DNA of 64,000 nucleotides from Orobanche coerulescens (lineage: Eukaryota; Streptophyta; Magnoliopsida; Lamiales; Orobanchaceae): the NCBI GenBank assembly GCA_033398695.1, contig CM065802.1:138618096-138682095 (forward strand), read 5' to 3'. The translations under genes and the position numbers were made by a program. Shown in pieces: positions 1 through 10,909 of the stretch. Numbering within the stretch: the first letter of the stretch is position 1; each line of letters starts with the position of its first letter. The notes below the pieces were generated by a model. That model did not search any database, had not been told where the DNA came from, and was given only the letters and a program-made list of their open reading frames with translations.

Positions 1-999
1 CATCAGACATCTTGACTTATAAGAGATCATCCAAGTACTCCAAGTCCACGTCAGCATGCGTTGAATAGTCAATATTTACGGAAAGTCACATGCAAGCGTG
101 AAGAGACAAATTGGAGAGATTCCTGCAAAGGATATGAATTAAATAATTCATCCAGACCTACCACTGAAGACTTTAATTTTATTATATTCAAAAGATTCGG
201 CGCCTCACATGCAAGTCTTCACAACGGTCGAAAGATAGATTAAAGTATGGGAATACAACCTTGCAACGTTCAGAAAAAAAAACAATGAAGTCTCTCTCTC
301 TCCAACGGACGGATTTATTACAAGATTTGCAATGGCTATGAAGTATGCTCAAGGATCGACACCTATATATATCCGAAGATTTGAAGTTGAGTAGTACGAT
401 GCGAACAAAACTCTCAAGCGATCAAAGTTATCAAAACAATCAAAAGCAATCATATAGCATCGTGAAAAGAGCAGTACTCGAAGACCTTAATTGAAGAAAG
501 CTCTTAGTTGGAGAAGACAAACACTATTGTCTTAAAACCTGAGTTCGGGGTACTTCACTGGTTGAAGTTGCGAGACTGATAGGCATCCGAGTATTTGAAG
601 AATCAAGTGGTGCTAGGCAGTCAAAGAGGAGTTGCAACGACAGGATTTCCACTAGTTGGAAGTTGTTGTAGCTAAGTAAAAGAATCACTGTAATATTTAT
701 CACTGGTTGAGAATTATAGTGGATTCATCTCCAACTGGTTTGGAGAAAGTGGATTAGTAGAGGATTACCCCACCTCTGAGACCACTATAAATTGCCTGCG
801 TGTTTTACTGTTTTCAGCATCACACTTAACTGTTGCATTCATATTTTACTGTTCCATTGCTTAGTTTTGTTTTCGTCATCAGCTGATTTTCGCATATCTA
901 TCAGCTGAGAAACTCACTCTTCGAAGAAAAGAGCTTAAGAGTTTCAATAAGTCTATTCACCCCCCTCTAGACTTATTCCTGGACGACTTGTGACCTACA
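1..999 (+). mobile_element. SIRE/Maximus-type Copia LTR fragment
   Basis: The stretch ending near 999 has the layout of the R/U5 part of a SIRE/Maximus LTR: a CCACTATAAATT segment near 782-793, a pyrimidine-rich leader, the phrase AAACTCACTCTTCGAAG near 909, and the terminal run ACCCCCCTCTAGACTTATT at 958-976. No primer-binding site, gag or pol follows, so this is a solo or truncated LTR. The start lies outside the window or cannot be defined. The roughly 80 bp between 1000 and 1082 are unassigned, although GGGTATTACA at 1070-1079 looks like a Tekay LTR terminus. The family call rests on recalled motifs. Confidence 0.5.
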
Positions 1000-1484
1000 G
1001 AATGATCATTAATGAGTGAAAAATTACTGAGTGACAATATACTGAATGATAATGAATGAATTTACAGTCGGGTATTACAAAAGATTCGTAAGGAATATGA
1101 TAATCAGTAATTCATACTCAAATCACACGAAGAAACTCACGAAACCCGCCTACGATTCACGAAACGACAAGGATAATCATCTAGAGGTCTGAAAATCACC
1201 CAAACCCTCTCAAGTCCGAGCAAGATACAAAACAATCCATATAATAGTAGGGGAAACATGGCTACGGGGTAGATGCATCATATTCTCAAAGATCTCAAGC
1301 TCCAAAACAGATAAATCGGATGAATCTAAGAAAATCTCCAAAAATTTCCAAAACTAGGTTCAACCAAAGATGATGATATCTAAAGAAGGATCGCCTCCAA
1401 ACGCTCCAAATCGCCCAATCCCGCTGCTCTCGTCGGAAAAGGAAAGAATAGATGGAAAATGACGATTTCAGGGGTTGACTGCCC

Positions 1485-1494
1485 CTTATATAAA
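1485..1494 (-). promoter_or_regulatory. TATA box of Tekay-A 3' LTR
   Basis: The sense strand reads TTTATATAAGG, about 6 bp downstream of the nearest palindrome of the array. The other LTR has the same motif near 8392-8401, and F has the homologous motif near 52159-52168. Confidence 0.6.
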
Positions 1495-1500
1495 GCAGGT

Positions 1501-1993
1501 TAGCGCGCGATAAGAATCGGGGCTAGCGTGCACTAACGGGTCACCCGGTAGTCCAGTGGCTTCTGTCCTTAGACATTAGTGCGCGCTACCACACCTTAGC
1601 GTGTGCTAACTGTTGTCCTGAAAAAGTTCCAGCTCACTGCCCAACTCCGCTAGCGTGCGCTATGACTGGGCACTAGCGCGCGCTACGCAACACCTTTAGC
1701 GTGCGCTAGCTGCTGCCTAGCGTGCATTACCTGCTAGTCCAGAAAGTAGAAGTACCTCACTGCCTCTGCCGACTTAGCTCGTTAGCGTGCGCTACGGATG
1801 ATGTTAGCGTGCGCTACTGACCACGAATAGCATGCGCTAGCGAACTCCTAGCGTGCGCTAACTGCTAGTCCAAAGAGCAGAATTAGCTACTGCCTCTGCC
1901 AAGCCTGGACCCTTAGCGTGCGCTAAGGCTCAAAGTTAGCGTGTGCTACTCAAGTAGAAATAGCGTGCGTCAACCTAGGCCTAGCGCATGCTA
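1501..1993 (-). promoter_or_regulatory. Phased palindrome array, TTAGCGYRCGCTAA class, 16 copies
   Basis: Copies of TAGCGYRCGCTA or one-base variants start at 1501, 1524, 1577, 1597, 1651, 1674, 1697, 1718, 1783, 1805, 1828, 1849, 1914, 1937, 1961 and 1982. Spacing is mostly 20-24 bp within clusters and 53-65 bp between clusters. The clusters form a higher-order unit of about 131 bp whose linkers carry a TGGAC-containing sequence on the sense strand. The array lies directly upstream of the TATA box. Function is unknown; position and phasing suggest binding sites for a dimeric protein. Confidence 0.8.
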
Positions 1994-2157
1994 TCCGCCT
2001 GTCCCAGAATACTGCCGAAAGGTCTAATTAACACGATCATGATCCGAAAAGGTATGAAACTCCAAATCAACGTCGACAACATCTCAAAGTATTTACAGAG
2101 CGACAAAATAGGAAGAACGATAAGGTCAAACAGTCAATAAAAAGTACGGGTATTACA

Positions 2158-2178
2158 TTCTCCCCCTCTAAAAAGAAG
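2158..2178 (-). other. Polypurine tract of Tekay-A
   Basis: The sense strand reads TTTTTAGAGGGGGAGAA immediately before the 3' LTR. It is the plus-strand primer of reverse transcription in LTR retrotransposons. Near-identical tracts occur in B and F. Confidence 0.8.
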
Positions 2179-2270
2179 TTTTGTCCCAAAACTTAAGAAA
2201 TAAAAAGTTCGGGGTATTCCGATCGCATCTTCTCTTCCATCTCCCAAGTCGCATCCTCGACTCCATGTCT

Positions 2271-3573
2271 CTACCATTGCACTTTAACCAATGGAATGGT
2301 TTTGTGCCGAAGCTGCTTCTCACGACGTTCAAGGATCTTCACGGGTCTCTCCGGAAAGGTAACATCCTCGACTACGTCAATCTCACTATAGTCGATAACA
2401 TGACTTGGATCCGGCACATACTTTCTCAACTGAGACACATGAAAAATGCCATGGACGTGACTCAAAGTTGGAGGCAACGCCAAGCGATAAACTAAATCTC
2501 CAACCCTGTCCAAAATTTCAAAAGGTCCGATATACCTCAGACTAAGTTCCCCTTTTTTCTCGAATAGGAAATCTCCTCTGGTCGGCAACATCTTAAGTAG
2601 AACATGGTCTCCCACTTCAAATTCTAAAGGTCGACGATGAGTATCAGCATAAGATTTTTGACGACTCTGGGCGGTAAACAACTGGTCCCTAATAATGGAA
2701 ATCTTCTCCTTAGTGTCCATCAACATATCTAATTCCGTTCCGACTAGCTCCGAGGCCTCGTCCCAACATAGTGGCGATCTACACCGCCTACCATAAAGTG
2801 CCTTGAATAGTGCCATTTTGATCGACGCATGCCAACTATTATTGTAGGCAAACTCGATCAACGGCAAGTGAAGCTCCCAATCATTACTCCAGTCTAAGGC
2901 ACAAGCCCGCAACATATCTTCCAACGTCTAGATCATTCGCTCCGTCTGACTGAGGATGAAAAGACGTGCTCAATCTCAACTCGGTACCCAAAGCCTTTTG
3001 AACGGCCTGCCAAAAATGCGATACGAAACGACCATCTCGATCGGAAACAATGGTCTTAGGGGCAGCATGCAACCTCATGATCTCAGCTATAAAAGTTCGA
3101 TCCAATATCTCCGACCCCCAAGCATCCTTAATACCTAAGAAGTGTGCAGACTTGGTCAACCGATCGACGATTACCCAAATCATATTCATTCCGGCTCTAG
3201 TTCGGCATCCCAGTGATAAAATCCAAGAGATATCTTCCCACTTACACTCGGGGATGGGAAGCGGCTTCGACAACCCCGCCAGTCGTTGATGTTCAATCTT
3301 GACTTGTTGACACGTCAAGCACCATAGTACAAACTCCATGACATCTTTCTTCATATTATTCCACCAAAAATTTCGCTTCAAGTCCTTGTACATCTTACTC
3401 GTTCTGGGATGGATTGAGTAAGGCGTAGCATGAGCTTCTCGGAGAATTCTCTGCTTCAACTCTAGATCATTCGGAACACAAAGCCTGCCTTGAAATCTCA
3501 GAATACTATCCTCGTGGACCATAAAACCAGGGGCTTTTCCTTTAATTACATCTTCCTTCAGTTTAGAGATCAT
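2271..3573 (-). pseudogene. Tekay-A integrase, frameshifted
   Basis: Two pieces in different frames cover the integrase. The upstream piece (2884-3573) has the zinc-binding HHCC region (SIHPRTSKMYKDLKRNFWW then [13 protein letters not shown]) and part of the catalytic core ([25 protein letters not shown]). The frame is then lost near 2930. The downstream piece (2271-2924) holds WHASIKMALFKALYGRRCRSP and the C-terminal domain, ending at a TAG (2271-2273) inside the chromodomain region after VKVQW. A second in-frame TAG at 2938-2940 sits at the same codon as a TAG in Tekay-B. It cannot make a full integrase. Confidence 0.85.
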
Positions 3574-3585
3574 CGGGTCACTCCA

Positions 3586-5216
3586 CTATTTCCCTTTGAT
3601 GTCGTCAACCAAGGACGAAGTAATTTCAAGAGTGCACAACTGTCCTTGCACTCTTTGAAGCCAAACTTCTATTCCTTGCTCATTTAAATCCTGACGAATC
3701 TTCGTCTGAGCTGTAAGAACCTCGAGCATCTGAAGTGATGCCGATTTGCGGCTCAAAGTGTCCGCGACGACATTGGCCTTCCCTGGATGGTAAAGAATTT
3801 CCAAATCGTAATCCTTGATCAATTCCAACCAATGTCTCTACCTCATGTTCAGCTCTTTCTGATTGAAAATATACTTCACACTCCTATGATATGTATAAAT
3901 CCGACACGAAGAGCCATACAAATAATGCTGCCAAATCTTAAGTGCGAAGACAATTGCGGCTAACTCCAAATCGTGAGTAGGATAGTTCATCTCATACAGA
4001 TTCAACTGTCGTGACGCAAAAGTTATCGTCTTATCATGCTGCACAAGCACACATCCAAGCCCTTGTCCCGAAGTGTCGCTATAAACTGCAAATCCTTCAC
4101 TACCATGTGGTAAAGCTAAAATTGGCGCTGAGTTCAAACGTCTCTTCAGCTCATCGAAGCTCTGCTGTATCTTAGTCATCCAAACAAACTTTTCTGTCTT
4201 CTGGAGTAATTTCGTAAGCGGACGAGAGAGTTTCGAGAACCCCTCGACGAACCAACGGTAATACCCAGCAAGACCCAAAAAGCTACGAGCTTCTTTAACA
4301 TTTTTAGGCGGTGCCCAATCTAGCACTGCCTCAATCTTCTGTGGGTCTACACGAACCCCTTCGGCCGAAATCACATTGCCGATAAACATAACTTCTTCCA
4401 ACCAGAACTCACATTTCGAGAATTTTGCATAGAGGTGCTCGGCTCTCAAAACATCAAGTATCAAACACAAGTGCCGAGCATGTTCCTCCTTATCCCGAGA
4501 ATAAATCAAGATGTCGTCAATAAAGACGACTACACATCTGTCCAGGTATTCTATGAATATCTTGTTCATTAGTTGCATGAGTATTTCCGGTGCATCAGTC
4601 AATCCAAAAGGCATGACCACAAATTCATAATGTCCATACCTCGTCCGAAACGCAGTCTTCGGAGCGTCGGACTCTTTCACCCAGAGTTGATAGTATCCTG
4701 AACTCAAATCAATTTTCAAGAATACTGCGGCTCCCTGCAACTGATAAAATAAATTATCTATACGAGGCAAAGGATACTTGTTCTTGATGGTCACTTTGTT
4801 CAGTTCACGGTAATCAATGCATAAACGTAGTGAACCATCCTTCTTCCTTACAAAAAGAACAGGCGCCCCCCAAGGCGAAGCGCTCGGTATGATGTACCCT
4901 TTCTCCAATAGTTCTCCCAGTTGACTCTTTAATTCTTGCATCTCGGAAGGTGCCATCCGATAAGGTGCCTTAGAAATCAGAACCGCGTCAAGCTCTAAGT
5001 CCATAGAAAATTCTATCTCTCGATCCGGCGGTAATCCGGGAGGTCGTCCAGAAAAATGTCGGGATACTCATTAACAACTGGAATCAAAGAGAAATCGACT
5101 TCGTTCCCTTCTGTCTTCAAAGCATAACACCAATAGCCCGTGCAACCTTTATTCAAAAGTTTTACGGCCTTCATGGCGCTGATAAGCAACTTAGGTTGGC
5201 CCGACTTACGTCCCAT
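3586..5216 (-). pseudogene. Tekay-A reverse transcriptase-RNase H, broken
   Basis: The main open piece (3838-5004, 388 aa) holds the RT fingers and palm ([39 protein letters not shown]), the catalytic [11 protein letters not shown] and the RNase H start ([18 protein letters not shown]). A stop or shift at 3829-3838 separates the RNase H tail ([21 protein letters not shown]). The short piece 5013-5216 is the protease-RT linker (GCTGYWCYALKTEGNEVDFS). The RT core motifs are intact, but the frame is broken on both sides. Confidence 0.85.
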
Positions 5217-5953
5217 AAGTACTCGGAACCGTCTTTAGTCATCATGGTGATAACCTTAGTACGATAATTCATAATCGCTTGGTGACTGTCAAGCCAATCC
5301 TCGTCGAGGATCACATCCTCGCCTTCCATATCAACCACAATCAAATTCTATAACCAATCCATACCGGCTATATTCACCGGAAAATCTCTAATCTCCCGAT
5401 TCCCCATGATTCTATCCCCGCTAGGTAGTTTCACAATGAAAGGATCGCAATCAGTCATATTATTTATATTCAAACGACGTACACACTACAAGGAGATGAA
5501 AGAATGTGTAGCACCCGAATTAAAAAGTACACGAACTGGATGAGATAGGATATGAATGGTACTTGAGGCCACTGCCGCATCGGGTTTGTCTGCTCTATGC
5601 ATCTCATAGACTCGGGGGTGTGCCGAACCAATGCTAGAATATCCCCCTCTAGCGTTCTGACTCCGTCCTCGGCCTCTGCCGTAACTCTGCTGTGATTGTC
5701 CAACTGGTTGCGTCTGATTCATACTCTGATCTAAAGGCGTTGGGGCAGAACCCCGAGTGTCCACAGTCTGATCTTGTTCGGGGCAATAAGTTGCCCTATG
5801 TCCCATCTGTCCACAAGTGTGACACTTCAGGGGTGGGAAGTTGCACTCCAGATTAATGTGGCCTGGACGACCACGTTTAAAACAAGTCACCGGGCGAGTT
5901 GGGGTGCCCGGAGCAGAACGAAAACTCCTCTTCCATCTAGAAGAACGTGACAA
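5217..5953 (-). pseudogene. Tekay-A zinc-knuckle and protease remnant
   Basis: The open piece 5486-5953 contains two CCHC knuckles. The first is damaged (CFKRGRPGHINLEC, second Cys replaced by Arg) and the second is intact (CHTCGQMGHRATYC). The aspartic protease motif reads NSGATHSF where B and F have DSGATHSF, so the catalytic Asp is replaced by Asn. The rest of the protease (5217-5480) is only recognisable across stops. Confidence 0.75.
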
Positions 5954-6838
5954 CTACCCGACTGAATGGTTAGTCGTCTGGGGTCTCTAGAAGTTGCCAG
6001 CTTTAGAACCAGAAAAGGTACCAACTATCTTCTGCTTCTTTGGTTCTTCTGCGGTATCATTGTTGGGACTCAACATGTCATATGCCAAGGCCCTGTCTTT
6101 GTATTCCTTCAAGGTAGTACAAGCAAATCCGGCCATATAACGCCGTAAATCCATATTCATCCACATATCAAAGTGACGGATCTTGTTACGCTCATCCCGT
6201 ACTTGATTCTTCACGTGGATCAACTGTTGATTATATTCCACTATCGCCTGCGAGACTGGAATTCTGCGGCTTAGCCTCAAAAAAGGCTCGGATTCCGCCT
6301 TCTTTCACTGGCCAAGGACAAAACTCGGCCTCCAGTAGCTATTTAAATTCTCCCCACGTAGCAGCACAATCCTGTGGCTTAATAACTTTCCACCAAGTCG
6401 CGGCTTCCTTGGTAAGGAAGTACTGAGCAATCGGTACCTTCCTCACTTCCGGATAATCAACCGCTTCAAATGCTTTCTCTAACTCTGCCAACCAATTCTC
6501 CCAACCCATCGGGTCTGTAGCACGCTGAACTGCGGAGGGTGCATATGGATCACATTCTGAAGCAAGGCATCCGATGTCGGGTTCAGATTGTTTAGTTGAA
6601 CGGCTTTGGCTAGGATAGTCATCTGGTTAGCCAATTGCTGAAGGACATTTGTAACTACAAAATCTGCGTTATTCCCTTGGCCGATCGACTGGTCGTGATG
6701 ACCCTCGGTATCAGGATGTACTGAGTTAGATAAACTAGGGGTGGTCCACCCCACAATGGAATTGAGGGAAGTGGCCGCGCCACGCCCTCGTCCGCGTCCA
6801 CGACCACAGCCTCGTCTCTGTCCCCTATCAGCAGACAT
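5954..6838 (-). pseudogene. Tekay-A gag, frameshifted
   Basis: It starts at ATG 6838 after a CTTCAG acceptor-like sequence, and encodes MSADRGQRRGCGRGRG, the Arg/Gly-rich N terminus also seen in B and C. The retrotransposon-gag domain follows in more than one frame (WVGRIGWQS near 6480, then PVSQAIVEYNQQL and LRRYMAGFACTTLKEYKDRA at 5987-6280). At least one frameshift lies between 6280 and 6480. The upstream extension of the open frame to 6913 is probably leader rather than protein. Confidence 0.75.
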
Positions 6839-6839
6839 T

Positions 6840-6962
6840 CTGAAGGATACAAAAAGCACGTAAGCACAATTCAAATCGCACATCATCGAAGTGACCAATT
6901 CCCAAAATATCAATACAAAAGTAAAGCGATTAAGGAACCATTAGGAGAGTAAGAGGTCTTAC
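6840..6962 (-). other. Putative leader intron (GT-AG) of Tekay-A, 123 nt
   Basis: The sense strand has donor-like GTAAGA at 6962 and acceptor-like CCTTCAG ending at 6840, one base before the gag ATG. The same donor and acceptor positions are conserved in B, C and F. Splicing is inferred, not shown. Confidence 0.4.
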
Positions 6963-7062
6963 AAGTACCGGTCGCACTGTGATGATGGCAAAGTAGTGAT
7001 ACTGTAGACAAACGATGACTCAATCGACCTAAAAGACCGACAACCTAGGTATCCATACCTAA

Positions 7063-7074
7063 GCTCTGATATCA
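7063..7074 (-). other. Primer-binding site of Tekay-A
   Basis: The sense strand reads TGATATCAGAGC, one change from TGGTATCAGAGC, the complement of the initiator tRNA-Met 3' end. It lies five bases inside the 5' LTR boundary. Confidence 0.75.
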
Positions 7075-7452
7075 TATTCTGTAACACCCCCAAGTTTTTT
7101 AGGGTATATTACAGTGCTGTGAGCCCCGCCTTGGGACCCACAAGGCTATTTATACGCGGAACACATGAACTCTGACCGAGGATGTACAATACAATGAAAT
7201 AAAGGACAATAAAAATGGTATTCACATCATATCCAATATATATCCAAATACAACACATTTCAATTCAATATCACGGCAACACAGGCCAGAACATCATGGA
7301 AACCGAAAACAGTACTCGAGTATTCAAAAACCATTCAAGTACAACAACACTGAATGGAGAAAATACAAAATATAATGTAGACAAGACACAACATCACACT
7401 TTCCCATCATCTTCATGCTGACCCGGTACGTGCCTATCTACTCTCCTGGATT

Positions 7453-7850
7453 CTGAAATACATGAAAGGTATTTCCCCCATAAAGGGGTTAGCCGTCGAA
7501 TAGCTAGTGAAAGTATATCGAATATGAAACACAATACTTCTCAACAATAAAGTAAATGTAATCATCATTTCATCAATTCAAGACTAGTATTCCGGAATAA
7601 CTAAATCTCGTAGCATCACATTCAATTCATACATGATTAACCGCGGAACCGCACAAGAGGCTACGGAACCTTCAGAGGACCCGTCGGTCCGTCCCAGAGT
7701 GGTTAACCCAAAATATCCGTAGAACTGCACCAGAGGCTATGGAACCCTCAGAGGACCCGTCGGTCCGTCTCACAGTGGATATAAACCATTGTACAATTCA
7801 TGTATCTTACTTTCAAAGTCGAGAACGCATAATCATAAACATATACTTGC
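7453..7850 (-). other. Putative GC-AG intron inside Tekay-A LTR, 398 nt
   Basis: The sense strand has donor TCAAAG/GCAAGTA at 7850 and acceptor CATGTATTTCAG ending at 7453, preceded by the conserved GGGGGAAATACC. AG/GCAAGT is the usual consensus of GC-AG introns. Donor and acceptor recur at corresponding places in B, C and F. Splicing is inferred. Confidence 0.45.
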
Positions 7851-8391
7851 CTTTGAGACATCGAGAATTCAGAAGGAAAAGAGTATAAGTTCTGTAGGTC
7901 CATGAACGCACTTCCGGCACCTAAACGATTTGTAAGGAATACGATAATCAATGATCTATACTCAAATCACACGAAGAAACTCCCGAAACCCGCCTACGAT
8001 TCACGAAACCACAAGTATAATCATCTAGAGGTTTGAAAATCACCCAAACCCTCTGAAGTCCGAAAAAGATACAAAAAAATCCATATAATCGCAGGGGAAA
8101 CATGGTACGGGGTAGATGCATCATATTGTCAAAGACCTCAAGCTCCAAAATGGATAAATCGGACGAATCTAAGTAAATTGCCCAAAATTCCCAAAACTAG
8201 GGTTCTAAGGAATTTACCTTGATTTGGAAGATATAAAAGGATTAGATGTTGTGTGATCTTTGTTATTCAACCAAAAATGATGATATCTGAAGAAGGGTCG
8301 CCTCCAAACGCTCCGAATCGCCAAATCCCGATGCTCTCGTCGGAAAAGGAAGGAAAACATGGAAAATGACGATTTCAGGGGTTGACTTCCC

Positions 8392-8805
8392 CTTATATAA
8401 AATGCGAGTTTAGCGCGCGCTAAGAATCGGGGCTATCATGCGCTAACGGGGTCACCCGGTAGTCCAGTGGCTTCTGTCATGAGACGTTAGCGCACGCTAC
8501 AACACCTTTAGCGTGCGCTAGTTGCTTCCTAGCGTGCGTTACCTGCTAGTCCAGAAAGTAGAAATACCTCACTGCCTCTGCCAACTCAGCTCGTTAGTGT
8601 GCGCTACGGACAATATTAGCGCGTGCTACTGACCACGAATAGCGTGCGCTATCGAACACCTAGCGTGCGCTAACTGTTAGTCCAGAGAGCAGAATTAGCT
8701 ACTGCCTCTGCCAAGCCTGGACCCTTAGCGTGCGCTAAGGCTCAAAGCTAGCATGCGATACTCAAGTACAAGTAGCGTGCATTAGCCTAGGCCTAGCGCG
8801 CGCTA
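8392..8805 (-). promoter_or_regulatory. TATA box and 13-copy palindrome array, Tekay-A 5' LTR
   Basis: TATA (8392-8401) is followed upstream on the sense strand by TAGCGYRCGCTA-type palindromes starting at 8411, 8434, 8488, 8509, 8530, 8595, 8617, 8640, 8661, 8726, 8749, 8773 and 8794. Spacings are 23, 54, 21, 21, 65, 22, 23, 21, 65, 23, 24 and 21. The pattern of the left LTR is reproduced with three fewer copies. Confidence 0.8.
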
Positions 8806-8968
8806 TCTGCATGTCCCAGAATACTGCCGAAAGGTCCAATTAACACGATCATGATCCAAAAAGGTACGAAACTCCAAATCATATCGACAACATCTCAAAG
8901 TGTTTACAGAGCGACAAAATAGGTAGAACGGAAAGGTCAAACAGTCAATAAAAAGTACGGGTATTACA

Positions 8969-9344
8969 AAACTATAGAGGGTAAATTCTACAATTAATGT
9001 TTACGACGTCAGGCACGTCGGTCAAGTCGGTTGAATCGGGCACTAGCAACCTGTCAACACAAAATATGTAAGATTCCTTACGGTGCACCGGTCGGGTGTC
9101 AGCCGAAAAGCCTCCGATGCTCAAGTCAGTAAACAATTTTATATTGAGTAAATTGAAATAAACGAATTAAATATAATAAAATGGAGCAATAGTTGATGTC
9201 CATGATATCAGGCGGTCAGGTACATCCGATGAGTAATCGTGACAATGCGGCAGTCGAGAGCGTCAGAGTGTGAAGGAGAGGCGTTGAATGGTCGTAATGG
9301 TGATATTAGACGGTAGGGTATCTCCGGTGAGAGGTGGAGGTGAG
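8969..9344 (-). mobile_element. Tat-like Gypsy LTR, downstream half
   Basis: On the minus strand this contains GACTTGAGCATCGGAGG followed by a CCGACCGGTGCACC segment. From memory this combination is typical of the R/U5 part of Tat/Retand-type plant Gypsy LTRs. It continues the sequence at 18444-18860, from which it was split by Tekay-B. Tekay-A abuts its other end. No coding sequence is seen. The family call is moderate. Confidence 0.45.
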
Positions 9345-9684
9345 TGTAACACCCCAATTCACAACTGGGACATTACACGCCGTAGAACCCTCATGAGGTC
9401 TACCAGGCTAACACATGACACATATTCCGTACAGGAAAATCCCAAAGACACAATCATCAATGTAAAAATGGGGTTGTGGCCTCGACCAAAATGTTTTAAT
9501 AGACGTACGTAAAAATATAAGTCGATACCATATCATTGCCCACGCAGAGGACTTTAACCGAATACAATTTCCAATATTCAAACAGTATAAATGACCGAAC
9601 ATAAATAAAGACTCGAGCCTCATAATCATGCCAATCCATCCTTTGCGTGCATATCCCGTGCCTGCTCCTGAGCTCTTCCGGTAC

Positions 9685-10196
9685 CTGAAATGCATAAGAC
9701 GCATTTCCCCCATTTAAGGGGTTAGCATTCGAATAGCCAGTGCAAGTACACAATTACACAACATTATATACAAATACGATTTTACACAGTCATTTCAATC
9801 AGAAATCATTTGCCATAGATATTCCGGAATACTACATTGGCATTCAAATCAGTTATCAATTCATCACGATATCACAAAATCACAACTGGTATCCCGTGGA
9901 CATACCCCTTAGTATCGACCCCCAGACATCCCGTCGAACGCTCCGGGTGGGACACCACTTCCGCGACCGTACCCCTTAGTATCGACCCCCAGACATCCCG
10001 TCGAACGCTCCAGGTGGAAGTTCAATCACACATGCACCCAATTCCACTTCCGCGGCCGTACCCCTTAGTATAGAGCCCCAGACATCCCGTCGAACGCTCC
10101 GGGTGGAAGGAACAAAACTCACGCACCCGAAAACCACAATTTATCATTCATTTTGAAAACGTAACATACATAACGGAATGTAATACATGTACTTGC
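9685..10196 (-). other. Putative GC-AG intron in Tekay-B 3' LTR, 512 nt
   Basis: Sense donor CCAAG/GCAAGTAC at 10196 and acceptor TATGCATTTCAG ending at 9685. The other LTR has the same pair at exactly the same distance. It is longer than in A, C and F because it holds three copies of the CCGTCGAACG unit instead of two. Inferred from sequence only. Confidence 0.45.
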
Positions 10197-10754
10197 CTTG
10201 GTTAACATGATGCGAAGGAAACGACGAAAGAAGAGGTTTCGGTCCGAACAATCCTCCCAAATCCGTCCCTAACACAATAACGGCATACACAAAAGTCTCA
10301 AAATTGCGGAAAGGTAAGAATTAATCCTAATTCTACCCGTTGGAACAATTTGTCGGTCACTACGAAGTCCTAGATGGTTTTAATCTCACAATGGCGAAAC
10401 TACAAGGTTAAATTCGTTAGACTATAATGGAAACAAGGGATTATGACTACACATTCGTAATCTAACAATTCGACGGAGTTAAATCGGATTAAAAGGAACA
10501 ATAATGTCAAAAAACCCAAAATCCCCAAAATCCCCCAAAACTAGGGTTCTAGAAAAATATACCTCGATTAGAAGATGAACAATGGTTGGTTTGATGCTAG
10601 AGTGATGATATGATGACCTAAAATTGCTTCACAACTGAGGTTGGACGGAATCGGACGAACCCTAAGCTTGAGAAATCGCTCCCGTCGCGAAGGAAATGAA
10701 AGAACGAAAAAATGAGAAATAGACCCGCTGTCCAGCCGAATAAACTGGGCAGCG

Positions 10755-10909
10755 TTACGGCCGTAATATGAGAACCGTTACGGCCGTAATTGTAGTCCAG
10801 ATCTTATTGGACTGATTTCAACACATCGTTACGGCCGTAACAAAGAAGACGTTACGGCCGTAATGTACAGAGGTTTACGGACATAATACATGCTACCTTA
10901 CGGCCGTAA
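10755..10909 (-). promoter_or_regulatory. Phased palindrome array, TTACGGCCGTAA class, six copies
   Basis: Palindromes start at 10755, 10778, 10829, 10852, 10875 (variant TTACGGACATAA) and 10898. The spacing is exactly 23 bp except for one 51-bp gap. The spacers are unrelated 11-mers. On the sense strand the last copy is 9 bp upstream of GTTTATTCGG, which sits where F has its TATA box. Layout is the same as in F despite a different palindrome. Confidence 0.85.

Larger units (their letters stand above)
1083..2157 (-). repeat. 3' LTR of Tekay-A, truncated
   Basis: This aligns with 7927-8968 of the other LTR, starting at GATTCGTAAGG against GATTTGTAAGG. It ends in TTACA directly before the polypurine tract. 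The homologue of 7080-7926 is missing, so the sense-strand U5 part is lost. It carries 16 promoter palindromes against 13 in the other copy, which means array length changed after insertion. Confidence 0.85.
1083..8968 (-). mobile_element. Tekay-A, decayed Ty3/Gypsy chromovirus
   Basis: On the minus strand the order is 5' LTR (7080-8968), primer-binding site, gag, protease, RT, RNase H, integrase, polypurine tract and truncated 3' LTR (1083-2157). The polyprotein is broken by several frameshifts and stops. The Gypsy order (RT before integrase), the RT motif FIDD and the integrase tail place it with plant chromoviruses, most like Tekay/Del. Its LTRs belong to the same palindrome class as Tekay-F (TTAGCGYRCGCTAA). 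The left end is truncated, so no target duplication can be checked. Confidence 0.85.
7080..8968 (-). repeat. 5' LTR of Tekay-A
   Basis: 1889 bp bounded by TG (7080) and CA (8968) in plus orientation, sense TGTAATACCC to GGGGGTGTTACA. In sense order it has the palindrome array and TATA box (8392-8805), a leader with a candidate GC-AG intron (7453-7850) that contains two imperfect copies of a CCGACGGG unit (7642-7709 and 7720-7786), and the 3' terminus beside the primer-binding site. Confidence 0.9.

Noticed and set aside
1070..1079. A second Tekay LTR end (GGGTATTACA) just left of Tekay-A
   Set aside because: Only ten bases match and no LTR body precedes it, so it is noted but not called as an element.
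1501..1993. CRISPR-like regular array (repeated 12-mers with spacers)
   Set aside because: Repeats are palindromes of 12-14 bp with 10-11 bp spacers, lie in LTR promoters of eukaryotic retrotransposons and recur in both LTRs. No cas genes are present.
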